A stretch of 64,000 bases of DNA from Amyelois transitella (Eukaryota > Arthropoda > Insecta > Lepidoptera > Pyralidae), in the NCBI RefSeq assembly GCF_032362555.1, contig NC_083517.1, positions 5,042,001 through 5,106,000 of the forward strand. The letters run 5' to 3'. Positions 35,396-48,004 of this stretch are shown piece after piece. Position 1 is the stretch's first letter; each line of letters begins with the position of its first letter. Both the position numbers and the translations under genes were made by a program. The notes beneath the pieces were generated by a model. The model did no database searches. It saw only the letters and a list, made by a program, of their open reading frames with translations, and had not been told where the DNA came from.

Positions 35396-38300
35396 TTATA
35401 TCCTCAGCGCGCGCTTTCTCACGGGCGTGTCTTTATGGGCCCTGGCGGCGCGCTTGCGGGGCGCGCGCGGAGTCTCGGGCTCGGGCGGCGCGGACCGTGT
35501 CACGAGGTTCCGACTGTTTCCAAACGAAGGCTCCAGGCCTATATTTTCCTGGAACTGCTGGATTCGTTCCACCAACTCCTCGTCGTTCTCTATCAGCTCT
35601 TCGATCTGAAAATAGTGATATATTGAAGTAATCCTTACACGACTGACGTAAATTTACAGAAATTAACTGAAAATGACTTTAATGTTTTTAGTTTCCCTTT
35701 CGTCTAATAACTCAGCAAAAAAAAAACTTTCACGAGGTTCACAGGTTATTTTTTAAATTATATTTTTCACTCATTTCCAGTTTGTAATTCAGTAATTTCA
35801 TTGGTGTGATATTCTAAAAGAAATGAGGTAGTGTGTTGAGTGCAATTTGGTAGGTAATTCTATCTACCTTGGGATTATGATTCATTTTCTTGACAGAGAT
35901 AATGGTCACAAGTACCCATATCAATATTACATCATTAACAATTAAATAAGCACATAGAAGTGTCCTCACATCTCTGGAGTAAGTAAATTAGGTTAAAAGT
36001 TGCAAATATAATATTGTTTCTGTTATAATGCTATAATTAGGGTACCTCTTGTCGATAGTCGCTGAGCAGATCAGTGGCGATGCGCACGAGATAGGCAGCT
36101 ACCTGTCCGCCGCGCGCGCGCAATCGCGAATACAGTCTTAATACGGCAGGCACCAATACTTCCGCCACTGTACGCTTCATTTTCTGTAAAAACATTTTTT
36201 TTACTTTGGGACATGTTAGAAAAAGAAATATAAAAGAAGTCTATATTTTTTGGGTATTTGTTTTCGTCTACACTGCGTACAGAGACGAGTAAGTCATTAC
36301 ACGAAACTACTGCTGTGTTATTCTGTTTACAAAGGAACCTTATATATAACCTACAGTGGTGGTACTAGGTCAAAATCAATTCTTACGATAACGATATATC
36401 AAAACAAGGTTTTGCGCTAGCAAATATGTGGGATGGTTCATGAATTTATGTTGCCAGTCAATACTTTTAGAAACAATTTCTGGTTAATGCAAAAAGCCTA
36501 AAATGAAGAAAGCCAGGGTCGAAATGTTTATCCGTATGTAACACTATGATTAAAACTTACATGTGATACAATGTTTGTAGTAACTCGCTCTTGTAAGTCT
36601 TCAATATATCCATCTCCAGTGTTTTGTGGTTTTTCTGTAACAAATAACATTGCAGAAGACATGAAAGGGAAATTGCCAAGAGATTTGTAGTCCTTCGTTT
36701 GATTTGCAATTTGGCAAATTCAGGTAAACGACCATTAGTTTTAAGATTATAAGCCTATTTTATAAGGCTTTAGCAAACAGAATACGGGACAGTTGCAATA
36801 ATGTTTGAATGGACCTCGTCACACTGCTCGGCCGCGTGGTGGAGTACTGGCGAGCTACATATAGGTAGCAGTAACATACTGGGCAGCTTCATGCGCACAC
36901 CGCACAGCAAAGTGATGGTGTCGAGAAGAGCGGCGTTGAGCTCGGCCGGGAGGTCATCGACCTCGTCGCACTGCTCGGCCGCGTGTTGGAGTACTAGCGA
37001 GCTACATATAGCAGTTACATACTGGGCAGCTTCATGCGCACACCGCACAGCAAAGTGATGGTGTCGAGAAGAGCGGCGTTGAGCTCGGCCGGGAGGTCAT
37101 CGACCTCGTCGCACTGCTCGGCCGCGTGTTGGAGTACTAGCGAGCTACATATAGCAGTTACATACTGGGCAGCTTCATGCGCACACCGCACAGCAAAGTG
37201 ATGGTGTCGAGAAGAGCGGCGTTGAGCTCGGCCGGGAGGTCATCGACCTCGTCGCACTGCTCGGCCGCGTGTTGGAGTACTAGCGAGCTACATATAGCAG
37301 TTACATACTGGGCAGCTTCATGCGCACACCGCACAGCAAAGTGATGGTGTCGAGAAGAGCGGCGTTGAGCTCGGCCGGGAGGTCATCGACCTCGTCGCAC
37401 TGCTCGGCCGCGTGTTGGAGTACTAGCGAGCTACATATAGCAGTTACATACTGGGCAGCTTCATGCGCACACCGCACAGCAAAGTGATGGTGTCGAGAAG
37501 AGCGGCGTTGAGCTCGGCCGGGAGGTCATCGACCTCGTCGCACTGCTCGGCCGCGTGTTGGAGTACTAGCGAGCTACATATAGCAGTTACATACTGGGCA
37601 GCTTCATGCGCACACCGCACAGCAAAGTGATGGTGTCGAGAAGAGCGGCGTTGAGCTCGGCCGGGAGGTCATCGACCTCGTCACACTGCTCGGCCGCGTG
37701 TTGGAGTATCTCGCGAGCAAGCCGACATTGAACGTTGAGCTTCTGAACCAATGATAGCCGCTGCAGCATCACGTCGTAGATCAGCTGGCGAGCGTCGAAT
37801 GATATCGCATCTAGAAATGAATAATACATACATATGTGGCGACATCACTAAAGTCACACACCAACTCAATCATAGCGAAGAAAATGACGCGCTCAGCCTA
37901 TAGAAATGGGCCTATAGAAAAAGCCTAAATCGCGATTACAAAGATTTCACGGATTTGAGCATTAATACAACCTCCGACTCAACATCATGGGAGCCGCGGT
38001 CCCCCAGGCAGTTATGCATTTGGTGTTAACCTAGCCTGGCGGAAGATTTTCTCTTTCTCTACACATACATATAATCACAGTCTATATGCCTTGCGGGGTA
38101 GACATTGCCAACAGACTTGAAAAGACTGACATAAAATTACCTACGCCTCTTTCCGGGATGGGTAGACAGATACTAATTCACTTATGTACTACGATTCGTG
38201 AATATTTTTCTGGCTTCATCCACATACATAACTCTCTTCATGCAAGCTCATGTGACCATACAATCCTGGATTGGATGAGTCAGGGTTTTATACGAAAAGA

Positions 38301-41300
38301 CGCCCATCTGACCTGCGCTTACTTTGCAGAGATTAAATATTACCTAATTCATGTTTACACATTCAGTTGCCATAATATGCAGATTTCGCTCACAATGTTT
38401 TGCTTCATCATCAAAGCATCGGTTAGCACTCAAACCAATGTACACAACTCAGAAAAGAGTCAGAGGTCGAAGTAGGATTTGAATCACATGCATTACTTCC
38501 GCATTTCAGCCGGGCACCTTAACCGTTCGACCACCGACGCTATAAAAAGATTAATTTAATATAGTAAGCTAAAGGAAACCAACCAGTCTGTCTATCGCTG
38601 TTGTAATGCAACACGCAGTCCACAAAGTGATGATAGATCGCGTCGGGAGTGAGACAACTGGTCACGTAATACTCGGCCGGTTCGCGCACGTCGTGGTCGT
38701 CGTCAGCTAATAATGCGAAGTACCTGGAGAAATGGAATAATATTATGGCTCTCGCGAACCCCGGGCTTTTCTGTAACAATGCTACCGGTATTAATTCTTA
38801 GTAGATAGTTATTTTTTGGTGACTATCGTTAGAGATAATGTAATAGAGGGAGTATTTTTAGTTTAAAGGGCTCACTGTACGGTTATATTGGAGGTTGAAA
38901 GATTCTGTTTACGGAATCTAGATTTGAGTAGGTACCTATTCTTAGCGATTGCGATGTTTTTATCTCTAATAAAAAAAAAATAGATCGACTTTACGTGATA
39001 TCATATAACACGCACAATCAAAATAAAAAAAAATTGACAAAGGTAGGTATTGATCTGTCGTGTAGTTTATATATATAGGTGTAATAATAAAGTACTTGTA
39101 GTACAGCGGCGTCCTCAGCCGCAGGTAGCCGGCCAGCAGCAGGCGCGTGAGCGCGCGCGCGGCCGCGCTGCGCAGCGCCGGCGCGGACGTCCGGCTCACG
39201 CAGCCGCAGATGGCTGGCAGCAGCGGCTCCACGATGCACGTATATCTGTTTTTTTTTTATTTATGAATTTATATTTCGAGTTGTTATTAGAAATTTGCTT
39301 TTTTATATCTATGAGTGTTACTGGCTACCACAGTTATAATTCGAGGTGAATTTCATAAATTAGATAATGTTTACAAAGAAATGAAATTTTCAATTCATAC
39401 AAGTGTATCGTTCGGTTCCCTTAATACTAAAGCAATAAAAATTCAAATTTTTGAACACAAATTTAATTTAAATGCTTTATGGTACCCGTTTATTAAATAC
39501 TTACTCAATACTCGAATGTATGTAAAACTCGTAAGAAACTACCGTATCTCACCTACCTGGTACAAATATCAGTAAGCGCCCGCAAAGCGTTGAGCCGCGG
39601 GGCCAACATAGCTTGTTGGTCTTGTAGCAAAGTCGCGAGTGCGGGCGCCACTTGCGCAGCGGTCTCTCGTGACCGTACACAAAGTCGCCCAGCTCCTGCT
39701 ACCATTGCGCCTAGTGAACTCTCATCCCATTCTGTGGAAGAGACAGCGTAGGATATAGTTTAGCAGGGACACAATAATGTTGTCATGAACTTAAAGAGAT
39801 ACTATTGGATAAAGTAGTGTAGCGAGTAAGGCACCACTTACGCAACAGTATCTCGTGATCACACGAAGTCTGCATAAATAAATAATCACTAAACAGTGTA
39901 AAGCAAAGTCGCTTCCCGCGTCTGTACCTCTGTCTGTATGTAGGTATGCTTAGATCTTTAAAACTACAGAACGGATTTTGATGCAGCTTTTTCAATAGAT
40001 GTGTGATTCATGGAGATAGTTTCTATGTATACCTAAATGCTACCCGTGCGAAGCCGGGGAGAGTCGCTAGTGTCTCATGTTTACATACCAGGCGGCGGAT
40101 GCTGTAGCGCCCGCAGAAACAGTCGCAGCAGCGCGGGCCTGGGCGGGGCGGGCGCCAGGAGCGACAAGTCTGCCGCGCGCACCCACTCGGCCGCAGCCCC
40201 GCCCCACACTGCGCGAGATTCCGCTAAAACATAGTTGAAATGATAGTGCACCCATTCTGCCGCACTACACCGCGCACCTAAAAATTTTTATTTTTTGGTT
40301 GCGCTTGGCTTTAGTACTATTGTTTATGAGTTGCTGTTGTGGACTTCTAACACGGCTTAATTGGAACTTCAAAAATATGTAAGCAACATAAATAAGTAAA
40401 TAACTACCTATTACCTAAAATTGTAAACTTACTTGTTTATTAAAAACACAGATAGTGGGTAGAATACACTCTCAGAACATAATAAAGTCGTCTATTCAAG
40501 GCGGATAAAACACTTGGCTTACATAACTGCATCAGCTCTGTAGCCCATGTGAGATTACTCGGATCGAGTTGTGCGGCGAGCGCTGCTGACGCGATTCGAC
40601 AGCCTGCAACAATCACATTATTAAAAGTAAAAAATAAAACAACAATGTTATAATCAAATCATCAGTTGTGTTTAAGTACTGGATTATAAGGCTTTCATTG
40701 GACTAACTTTCTTAATAGATAGCGCCATCTAAGACTTATTCTAACAGTGAGAATAGGTATTTTGGAATAATACGTTATAAGGATTACCGTCGTCAGGTGC
40801 AGAAGCGAGTCTCCTCACGAGATGTTCCCTGAGCTCGTTCCTGGCGGCGGCCGTGGTCCAGCGAGACCACGTGCTCAGCAGCTCCAGGGTTAGAGGCAAC
40901 AGTCGGACATCGCGAGCCTGCAACAGATTGATTTAAGTTAAACCAGTGTTTTTGGTAATAAAGTATGTAAGTAAGTATTGTCACTGGCCACTGTATTCAA
41001 ATATCGAAATCACTTGCCTTAGTATCATCTGTCAGCTTGTAGTAGTATTCCAGCACGAAGCCAACCTCGGAGTAGTCGACGAGTTTCGCCGCGCTCGTCA
41101 GCAACACGAGGCATTGGAGGTCACGAGCATCGTCCTTCACGCCCAGGTGGGTGCTCAGAGTGTCTATGATGCGAACACTGGAAGACATGAGTATGGTTCT
41201 CATCACTTATGACTGGAATAAATCTTTGACTTTATGTACCAGCAAATCACATAGATTGAGTAAGTTTTATACATGTTTACCTATGTAAACCTTAAAGTGC

Positions 41301-44300
41301 CGTATGGTTGTCCCGGCACCAATAGAAAAAGGGAGAGGACCACTCCATCTCTTTCCCATGGATGTCGTAAAAGGCGATAAGGGATAGGGTTATAAACTTG
41401 GAATTCTTAATTTTAGGCGATGGGCTAGCAACCTGTCACAATTCGTATGTTACCTCAATTCTAACATTAAGCCAAAAAGCTGAACATGGCCTATTAGTAT
41501 TTTTAAGGCTGTTGGCTCTGCCTACCCTGCAAGACATATAGACGTGATTACCTAAATGAATCTATATAAACATCCAAAACACGAAGCACTTGTGGGCTTA
41601 GTTAAAACTATTTGACTGTGATGGAGGTTCGTGCTGTGTAGGATAGATTCTAGGGTAGGGTAGGGAAAACTCAGACGTGAGAAGGCCGCTGCTGTACATA
41701 GATGCAAGTAAAAAAAGGTTGAAGTAGTTGCCGAGTACTTGATAGGGACTTATGACTATGGATTGTGGACAACAGACTTCAAAATACTTTATTCAATAAA
41801 GCCATTACTTAATTGGGTTAGAAGTCTTGGCGAGTAGCGTGCAAGCTTTGAGTAGATGCCTTCGCATGTTGTGTCGCGTGACGCCCGCTAGGAACATCCA
41901 GGGCAGCGGATCCTCTTCACCAACTTCATACTTATGCAGCCGTTCGATCAGAATTTGCTGAACGAGTGTCACGACTTGTTCTTGTACCTGTGCGTTTTAA
42001 ACAAGTTATTGTGATAAAATCTTACAGTATTCATCACAATTTTCTTATATGTATGTTACGTGCTGTGAGAAAATCCAGTAAATATAGGAACATATAATTT
42101 AATAGCAAGTATTAAAAGCTTCGTATAGTAATGCAAAGAACTCTGAAATCATTTATTGTACCGAATAAATATTTATAAAGTTTCATTTATTTCTTAATTT
42201 TGACAACATGATATACAATTAGGGTAAACAATACACAATGTGAGCAAAACCAAGCAGGTATGATTAAAGAGTAACCTTAGCTTCAGGGTCAGACAGCTGA
42301 TGCATAGGTCCCGATAGGAAGGCGTCGAACAACGCGTCGGACGGCGCCGCGCAGAGCATCTCGCCGAGTGCAGCGATGCTCGCCGAGCGAACGAGAATGC
42401 TCGCGTCGCGGCACAGACCCACCAATATCTGATATTCAAATCCCTTTTATTAAATTATAGGTGACATCCGCGTCTTCAAAACTAATTAATTTTGGTATGT
42501 TTTGTTACAGTTTGCTTCGAAGGCAGTGCGCAGTGCATCCTACAAAGTTCTTGGGGAATGGCGAGGATTGACTTGATGATTATCTCTAAGCAGTTACAGA
42601 TTTATTGACCTAAAGAGAATAGTTTATAGGATTCGTATACCTGGCCGCAAAAATAGTAATACAAAACAAGTGACCATCAAGTCCGCGGACGTGGAGGCGG
42701 CGGGCGGCGCCAGCAGCCGCTGCAGCAGCGGCACGGCCGCGCGCCGCACCGCCGCGCGCTCGTCGCACACGCAGCGCGCGCTGGCCGCCAGCAGGCGGCT
42801 CACGGCGCCCGCCTCCGGACCGTTCAGCTCCTGATCGTGACAAATATGTTGCTACTATACACGTACGAAACAAGGCAGACAGTATGCCCATTGTACCTAT
42901 ATATATGTATACAAGTCTCAAGCACACACTCTCATCAATATTGTGACAGACGGCCATTATGTCATAGATTGTATCACGAAATGGCATGTTGCATGGCACT
43001 CACACTTGCGTACAACGCCGTCATTTCGTTGTGTCACTTTTTTAAGCCACAATCTGTCCGCCTTTTTTATACGTCTGTGATTGGCACTAAACAGGCAACG
43101 ATGATGAATAATTAACGGGGGACTACTCACCTTAATAGCCTCCTTCAATGGCGCGTGGTCCGTGGCCAGACAGTCGGCGAGAATGGCTAGGGCCCGTGCC
43201 CGCAGCGTGCTCGACACGTCGTGTAAACGTTCGTACACCGCTTGAAGGATCTCCAAGTGGGGCACCGTGTGGGAGCGCTGACGAAGTAGGCCTGCAACCT
43301 CGTCTTCAGTCATGTCCTGAATTTCATAACAATATATAGTAAATTAAGATTTAACTTTTGTGGATTTAGGTCGTCAAAGACAACAACGCGATCGTTACTA
43401 GCTTTTGCTCTCATATTTTTATTTACCCGTGCTAATTTCCCAGATTAAAGGGAGTGTGAGAAACACGCATTTACGATGTGAATACCACATGTCCTGCTCT
43501 ATACTCTTTGCACTGTGTGTGACAAATGTCATGAACATTGATCAAGTACATAAAGAGTGAAGAAGCGATAAGATAAGAAATAAAGGCGCTTTCTCTTGTA
43601 TATCATTATTTTGATTATAATGAAAGTTTTAACTTTTTTTCTATAAGGGCTAACTTGGGAAATACTAAACCGATCATGAAAATTCTTTCACTATACAAGG
43701 TACATTAGGTATAGGTATAGGCATAGGTGTTGGTTTATAACTGTGACGGTTCGCTATTTTATAACTAAAATTATAGTAAACTACTGTCATATAAATACAA
43801 TATACATCTTCAATTTGAACGGGTTGGCTATCCTGGCTGCTTTCGTCATCTGTAGTCATAGCCGGCGCGGGCTCATTTTCATTAGTGCTTTCTGTCGTGC
43901 TTTCTGCATCTTTGGCCGCTTCTCTCTCCGGCTGATCTGTTGTAGTGGCAGAAGTACTTGGATGATCAGTACTTTCTGAAAATATTAATTAAAAAACTGC
44001 GTGACAAAAAAGTATTTTAACCAACTGGACCAAAAAATTACAAGCACAACTTTGAAAATTCTAATTGAAATTGTTGTATAAAAATTGTCTATTTGCTTTT
44101 ACCTGGATTTTGTTGCTCAGTCCTGCTTGGTTTCTTTTCTTCTGGATCATTGTTTAATAGTTTGGCCAATAATTCCTGTAAGTAATTTTATTATTTACAA
44201 GTACCTAGTTGAGAACTTGAAAGTAAACAGCCGTTTAAAAAAATATAAAGAAGCCTTTCCAGGCGTTGTTTCATTTCTTCAACAAAAATTTCAATAGCTT

Positions 44301-47135
44301 ATTTATAGTATCATTTGTCTTACCATAGCAATTTGTCTATGTGAGACTTTGGACGTAGTTGATAATGTAAGAAGCCACTTCACTGTTTTCCTATAGGACT
44401 TCTTTGGAAGTAGACTCATCAAACCAAACACGAGCGACACGCGCGCCGCCCGTACTTCTGCACGCTCCTGTGGAAAAAATCAAAGGAGATTTACCATTTT
44501 ATAAATATGATTATAATTTTAACTTTTCCTTAAAATAAATGTGGTTTCGCCAGGGATTTACAAACAACGTGGCAAGCGTGAATAAAATTCCGGAAAATAT
44601 GCTTGTTTTCTTAGTAAAAATCTGTGTATTTATAAAATCATGCGTTTTTTAAAATTAAAGGGTAAGCAGATTTAATTGATTGTGGTAAGATTATCCTACT
44701 AATATTACGCGAAAGTTTGTGAGTATGTCAGGATGTTTGTTATCTTTCATTTCAACCACTCTTATTAAATCAAGGTATGTAATAATGATGTTTCCTTCTT
44801 ATGTTTATCTATAATGAGGGATAAAGAGATAGATTTGTAGTAATGTTATAACTATACTAACCAATCCATCCAAGGTGTAACAAAGATGCTGTAAAAGCAC
44901 AACATATCCTGGTAATGCTGCTTTGCCGTATTTTGTGAGTAGTAATCCGGAATATGTAACATATGAAGCTCTTACCAAGTTCTGAAGAAAGTAATAACAT
45001 TTAAATATAAATAAAATATATGTATGTTAAATTAAATCCATTGTAACTGTGTGTAAAAATTTATGCATTTTTATGTGTCACCATAAATTTGTCAATTATT
45101 AAGTAGATTTATACTCAAGAGAAGATATTCATTGTTAATAAATTTTACAAACACAAACAATTGGACAGACTTCAAGAGTAATATAGGGTAGAGTGTTCCA
45201 TGTTTAGAAAACCTAATGAGGTTTTTAATATGGGGTAAATGGGACAAGTACAATGGAACTTAGTAGATAGTAATGGTATTTCTTGTCATTAGTAAAGCAT
45301 GCTGTGTATTTGCCACTTTTGCTGCAATCAGTCATTGTTTACTTTTTGGAAGGATAGAATGAAAATGCTTAATTGTAATTTTGTTCTGAGTATAGTAGTT
45401 TTAAATAGAAAACTCCATGTTTGGTTTTTAAATAAATCTTACATTAGCATTTCTGCAATCCACAGATGCTGCCACCAGCTTGGGGAGAATGCATTTAAAC
45501 AACAATCTTATAGCTGACTCATTTACATCTCCATTTGAATCACATATCAAGACATCTATCATTTCATATATAACTTTTGACACATTTGCTAGTTCAATTT
45601 TGTCTGAAAATAAATGTGTAATGATGGTTATGACTAATACTAAACTAATATACACACACTAAAATATATAATATATTTTTCTATTATGGTATTACATTTC
45701 TTATTCCAATAGTCACAAAGTTATTTTTAATTGAATGGTTTGAGGATGGAATTGAGAGCAAAAGGCCCTGGTTTCTGGCCCATACTTTAAAGAAGAATCA
45801 CAAGTTTAGTGGCTTTCTCTTGATCAACTTTTACCATCAGTGTGAGAAGAGATCCAGCTGGCACCACTTAACATAGAAATACAATCAATACACATTTGGA
45901 AAAGGTTGTGTAAATGAAACTTAGTAAACATAACATTACCTTTCAACTTAAAAAATATACTTCAAAGCAAATGATAATTTCATTTGCTTTAAATATATTT
46001 TTTAAGTGGCAGTGAGGAATGCTAAAATCTTCTTCTTTTAAAGTTACCTTTTCCCACTTACTATGTGGGGTCTGCACAGTATGTTAGTTTATTCCAATTG
46101 CCATCTCACTGGTCACTCCCTTCCTACTCATACTATCCTTAACGCTGTCCATCCATATCTTTTTCGGTATTTCCCTATTTCTTAAACCTTTTACTTCCAT
46201 ATTTAAGGCTCTTTTAGTAGCATGACCTTCCTCTCTTCTCCTGATGTGTCTGTACCAACCCAGCTTTTTACCATTCATTTATTGGCACTACTTTCATACT
46301 TCCTATTATATACTCATTACATAATTTATCCATTCTTGTCACACCACACATCCATCTTAACATTCTCATTTCACTTGCATGGAGTTTCCTTTCATCCATT
46401 GCTTTCATTGCCAAACACTAAGAATACACTAGTAATGCTTAAATGTTTATTAACAAATTTTAGTTTTTTTTTTAAATACTTACCAACATTAAGCTTATTA
46501 ACAATAGCACCTCCAGTGATATCCACAAGATTACTTAAGATATCCTCAAAATTCATATCAGTGGGGTTCAAATGTAACTCTTTGATTACAGCTCTCAGAT
46601 CAAGGACAAAATGCTGCAACTCTCTTATGACTGAATTCACTTCACGTGACAAATCCTTAGTACTGTAGTAGTTGTTTTCATTTTCGCACATTGATTTTGG
46701 AAAACTCAAGCAAACCAAGGACTGTGCAAACAATTGAGAGTGATATATGTGGTATGCTTTGTATCCAGGAATTGATAAAAGTTTATAGTACAATCGGGAA
46801 GCTAAGAGAGTACTGTTTCTATACTCCAATGTGTGTACATTTTTACCACCATAATCAATAAAGTACGCAAGCAAGGCTAACAGTTTCTGATGATTAACTT
46901 GGTGAGATAGTGTCGCCCAAGATTTTTCTTCATCAGAGTTTTCTAAACTCAACCATGAATCAATTGATTTCATTATACTTTTGAATACTTTTTTAATGTC
47001 TAAAGATTCTAGAATTTTTTCATATTCAGATGGAATCTCGGCAAATTCAAGAAACTCGGCATAATAGATCGCTTGCATCCATTCTTCATTAAGATTATCT
47101 AAATCTAGTTTCTTCAATTCATTGATCACCTCCAT
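35396..47135 (-). CDS. NCAPD3: Condensin II complex subunit D3
   Basis: A HEAT-repeat subunit of condensin II, which compacts mitotic chromosomes in the nucleus. Exons 5' to 3': 46484-47135, 45443-45603, 44862-44981, 44324-44467, 44103-44175, 43806-43975, 43131-43316, 42675-42830, 42276-42428, 41809-41987, 41018-41177, 40788-40917, 40523-40603, 40089-40223, 39557-39731, 39096-39245, 38584-38723, 37595-37810, 36561-36634, 36046-36183, 35396-35605; 1200 aa with all phases matching. Family blocks include KTVKWLLTLSTTSKVSHRQI, LRARALAILADCL, LCRDASILVRSASIAALGEM, LNALRALTDICTR then CIVEPLLPAI, YHHFVDCVLHYNSD, and a C-terminus that is basic and rich in RKR and TP motifs. Exon 6 is an acidic Ser/Thr linker. 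Intron 11 starts with GC (gcaagt). Exon 18 is followed by tandem copies of its own 3' end. The protein is shorter than vertebrate NCAPD3, mainly in the C-terminal tail. Confidence 0.9.
36795..37708 (-). repeat. NCAPD3: 143-bp tandem repeat made from NCAPD3 exon 18
   Basis: The block ending catactgggcagcttcatgc recurs with the tgggc position at about 36883, 37027, 37170, 37313, 37456 and 37599, a period of 143 (144 once). Each unit, read on the minus strand, holds the last 113 bases of exon 18, the donor gtatgt and 30 intron bases. The rightmost unit is the functional exon end. Inner units are nearly identical to each other and the leftmost is more diverged. All extra units lie in intron 18. 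Confidence 0.95.
38064..38135 (-). mobile_element. Tail fragment of the LINE-related short element
   Basis: acatacatataatcacagtc, tatgccttgcggggtagac and cttgaaaagactga match the tail half of the short element. It is in NCAPD3 intron 17, next to a separate LINE-like segment. Confidence 0.6.
38142..38545 (-). mobile_element. tRNA-like SINE with an RTE-like 3' end
   Basis: On the minus strand the sequence begins with a tRNA-like head (box A region ggtggtcgaacggttaagg; box B gattcaaatcc) near 38541. It passes through a body of about 200 bases and ends in a block close to the LINE 3' end (gcttgcatgaagagagttat, gtggatgaagc, ccggaaagaggcg). The junction is continuous, so it could be one SINE with a LINE-type tail or a SINE inserted beside a LINE fragment. 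Confidence 0.55.
39895..40075 (-). repeat. Dispersed repeat, cggcttcgcacggg family
   Basis: It contains acagaacggattttgatgca and ends acccgtgcgaagccgggg then gagtcgctagt, the inverse of the repeat at 14497. It lies in NCAPD3 intron 14, just 3' of the exon at 40089-40223 in gene orientation. Confidence 0.7.
41297..41575 (+). mobile_element. LINE-related short element in NCAPD3 intron 10
   Basis: A near-complete copy in plus orientation: cggcaccaatagaaaaaggg, accactccatctctttccca, gatgtcgtaaaaggcgataa, ggcgatgggctagcaacctg, ggctctgcctaccctgcaag, acatatagacgtgatta. The first 100 bases parallel 29108-29210 of the full-length LINE and the last 45 parallel its 3' end. Confidence 0.85.
44695..44775. 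repeat. Dispersed repeat end
   Basis: cctactaatattacgcgaaa and gtttgtgagtatgtcaggat recur at 47385-47480. It lies in NCAPD3 intron 3 and is an AT-rich terminal part of a widespread repeat, class not assigned. Confidence 0.6.
45725..45870 (-). mobile_element. Degenerate short-element fragment
   Basis: agaagaatcacaagtttagt and gatcaacttttaccatcagt follow the order of the short element but with many changes, ending in tggcaccac. It lies in NCAPD3 intron 1. Confidence 0.45.
46020..46435 (-). pseudogene. Remnant of a LINE reverse-transcriptase C-terminus
   Basis: The minus-strand frame at 46084-46278 reads LGWYRHIRRREEGHATKRAL and then KKIWMDSVKDSMSRKGVTSE, the conserved tail of RTE-like endonuclease-reverse transcriptases (L-W-x-H-x-x-R, then P-K-K-x-W). 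Upstream on the same strand the other frames show MLRWMCGVTRMDK-like sequence interrupted by frameshifts. It belongs to a different lineage from the LINE at 29101 and lies inside NCAPD3 intron 1. Confidence 0.75.
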
Positions 47136-47710
47136 TTTTAAACAAAATTATTTAGTACATTAGGTACTTTTCTGATAATAAAAAATAGAATTTTGGCAAA
47201 TGGAATTTATTTTTAAATGAGTTTTAAGTTTCAGCATTACTATGTTTACTAATGGTTTAATGTATTCATTCATGTTTGTGTGACAATGACAATGTTTGAT
47301 AAAATGACACAATTTTTTTTAAATATTTCGGCAAAGAGTTCAGTCTTATGATCCCATGTCATAGAGTATCACTTAAATATAAATCCTACTAATATTATAA
47401 ATGCGAAAGTTTGTGAGTATGTCAGGATGTCAGTATGGATGTTTGTTACTCTTTTACGCAAAAACTACTGAACCGATTATTAGAGTTATCCACTACACAT
47501 ACATTATTAGAGAAAAGATTTGTACTTTTACATGTTTGTAACGAATAAACTTAAAAACTAATGATCCTATTTCAAAAATTCTTCACCATTAGAAAGCTAC
47601 ATTATTTAAAAGTTCTATATGCATATATATTTTTGAAATTTAATACATTTCATTCAGATTAATCATAATCAATATTAATAAAGTAATCCGGAAAAAAGCG
47701 CTTCTCATAA
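47136..47710. other. Upstream flank of NCAPD3
   Basis: This is the presumed promoter region of NCAPD3. Bases 47385-47560 are a dispersed repeat (aatattataaatgcgaaagt, aaaactactgaaccgatta). No core promoter motif is assigned. Confidence 0.45.
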
Positions 47711-48004
47711 TAGGCTATTTGACAAAGTTTTAAAAACTATCTAAGGGTATTTATTTGTTTATAAGGAGCCCTACAAAAATACTTTTCTGCCTTTATTACA
47801 GTTATTTTATTAAAAAATCGAAAAAGAAAATGAAATAGTCAAATATGCCGCCAAAACGCGACTTTTAGCAATATGGCGGCCATGGCATGCAGTGACGTAA
47901 ATTTCGTGTAAATATCATACAAAGCTTGTTTGTGTTTCGAAAAGTTTTGATTTTCTCTTGTTTTATTTAACTTGTGCCACGTCATATGTGTGAAAATTAT
48001 TAAA

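Noticed and set aside
36770-37058. Separate small protein genes in the tandem array
   Set aside because: They are shadows or read-throughs of duplicated NCAPD3 exon 18 pieces.
37587-37829. Stand-alone 80-aa gene
   Set aside because: It is NCAPD3 exon 18 read without splicing.
44085-44297. 70-codon plus-strand ORF
   Set aside because: It lies over an NCAPD3 exon on the other strand and intronic sequence, with no motif.
46222-46668. 148-codon plus-strand ORF
   Set aside because: It lies opposite NCAPD3 exon 1 and an RT remnant; hydrophobic low-complexity translation with no family match.
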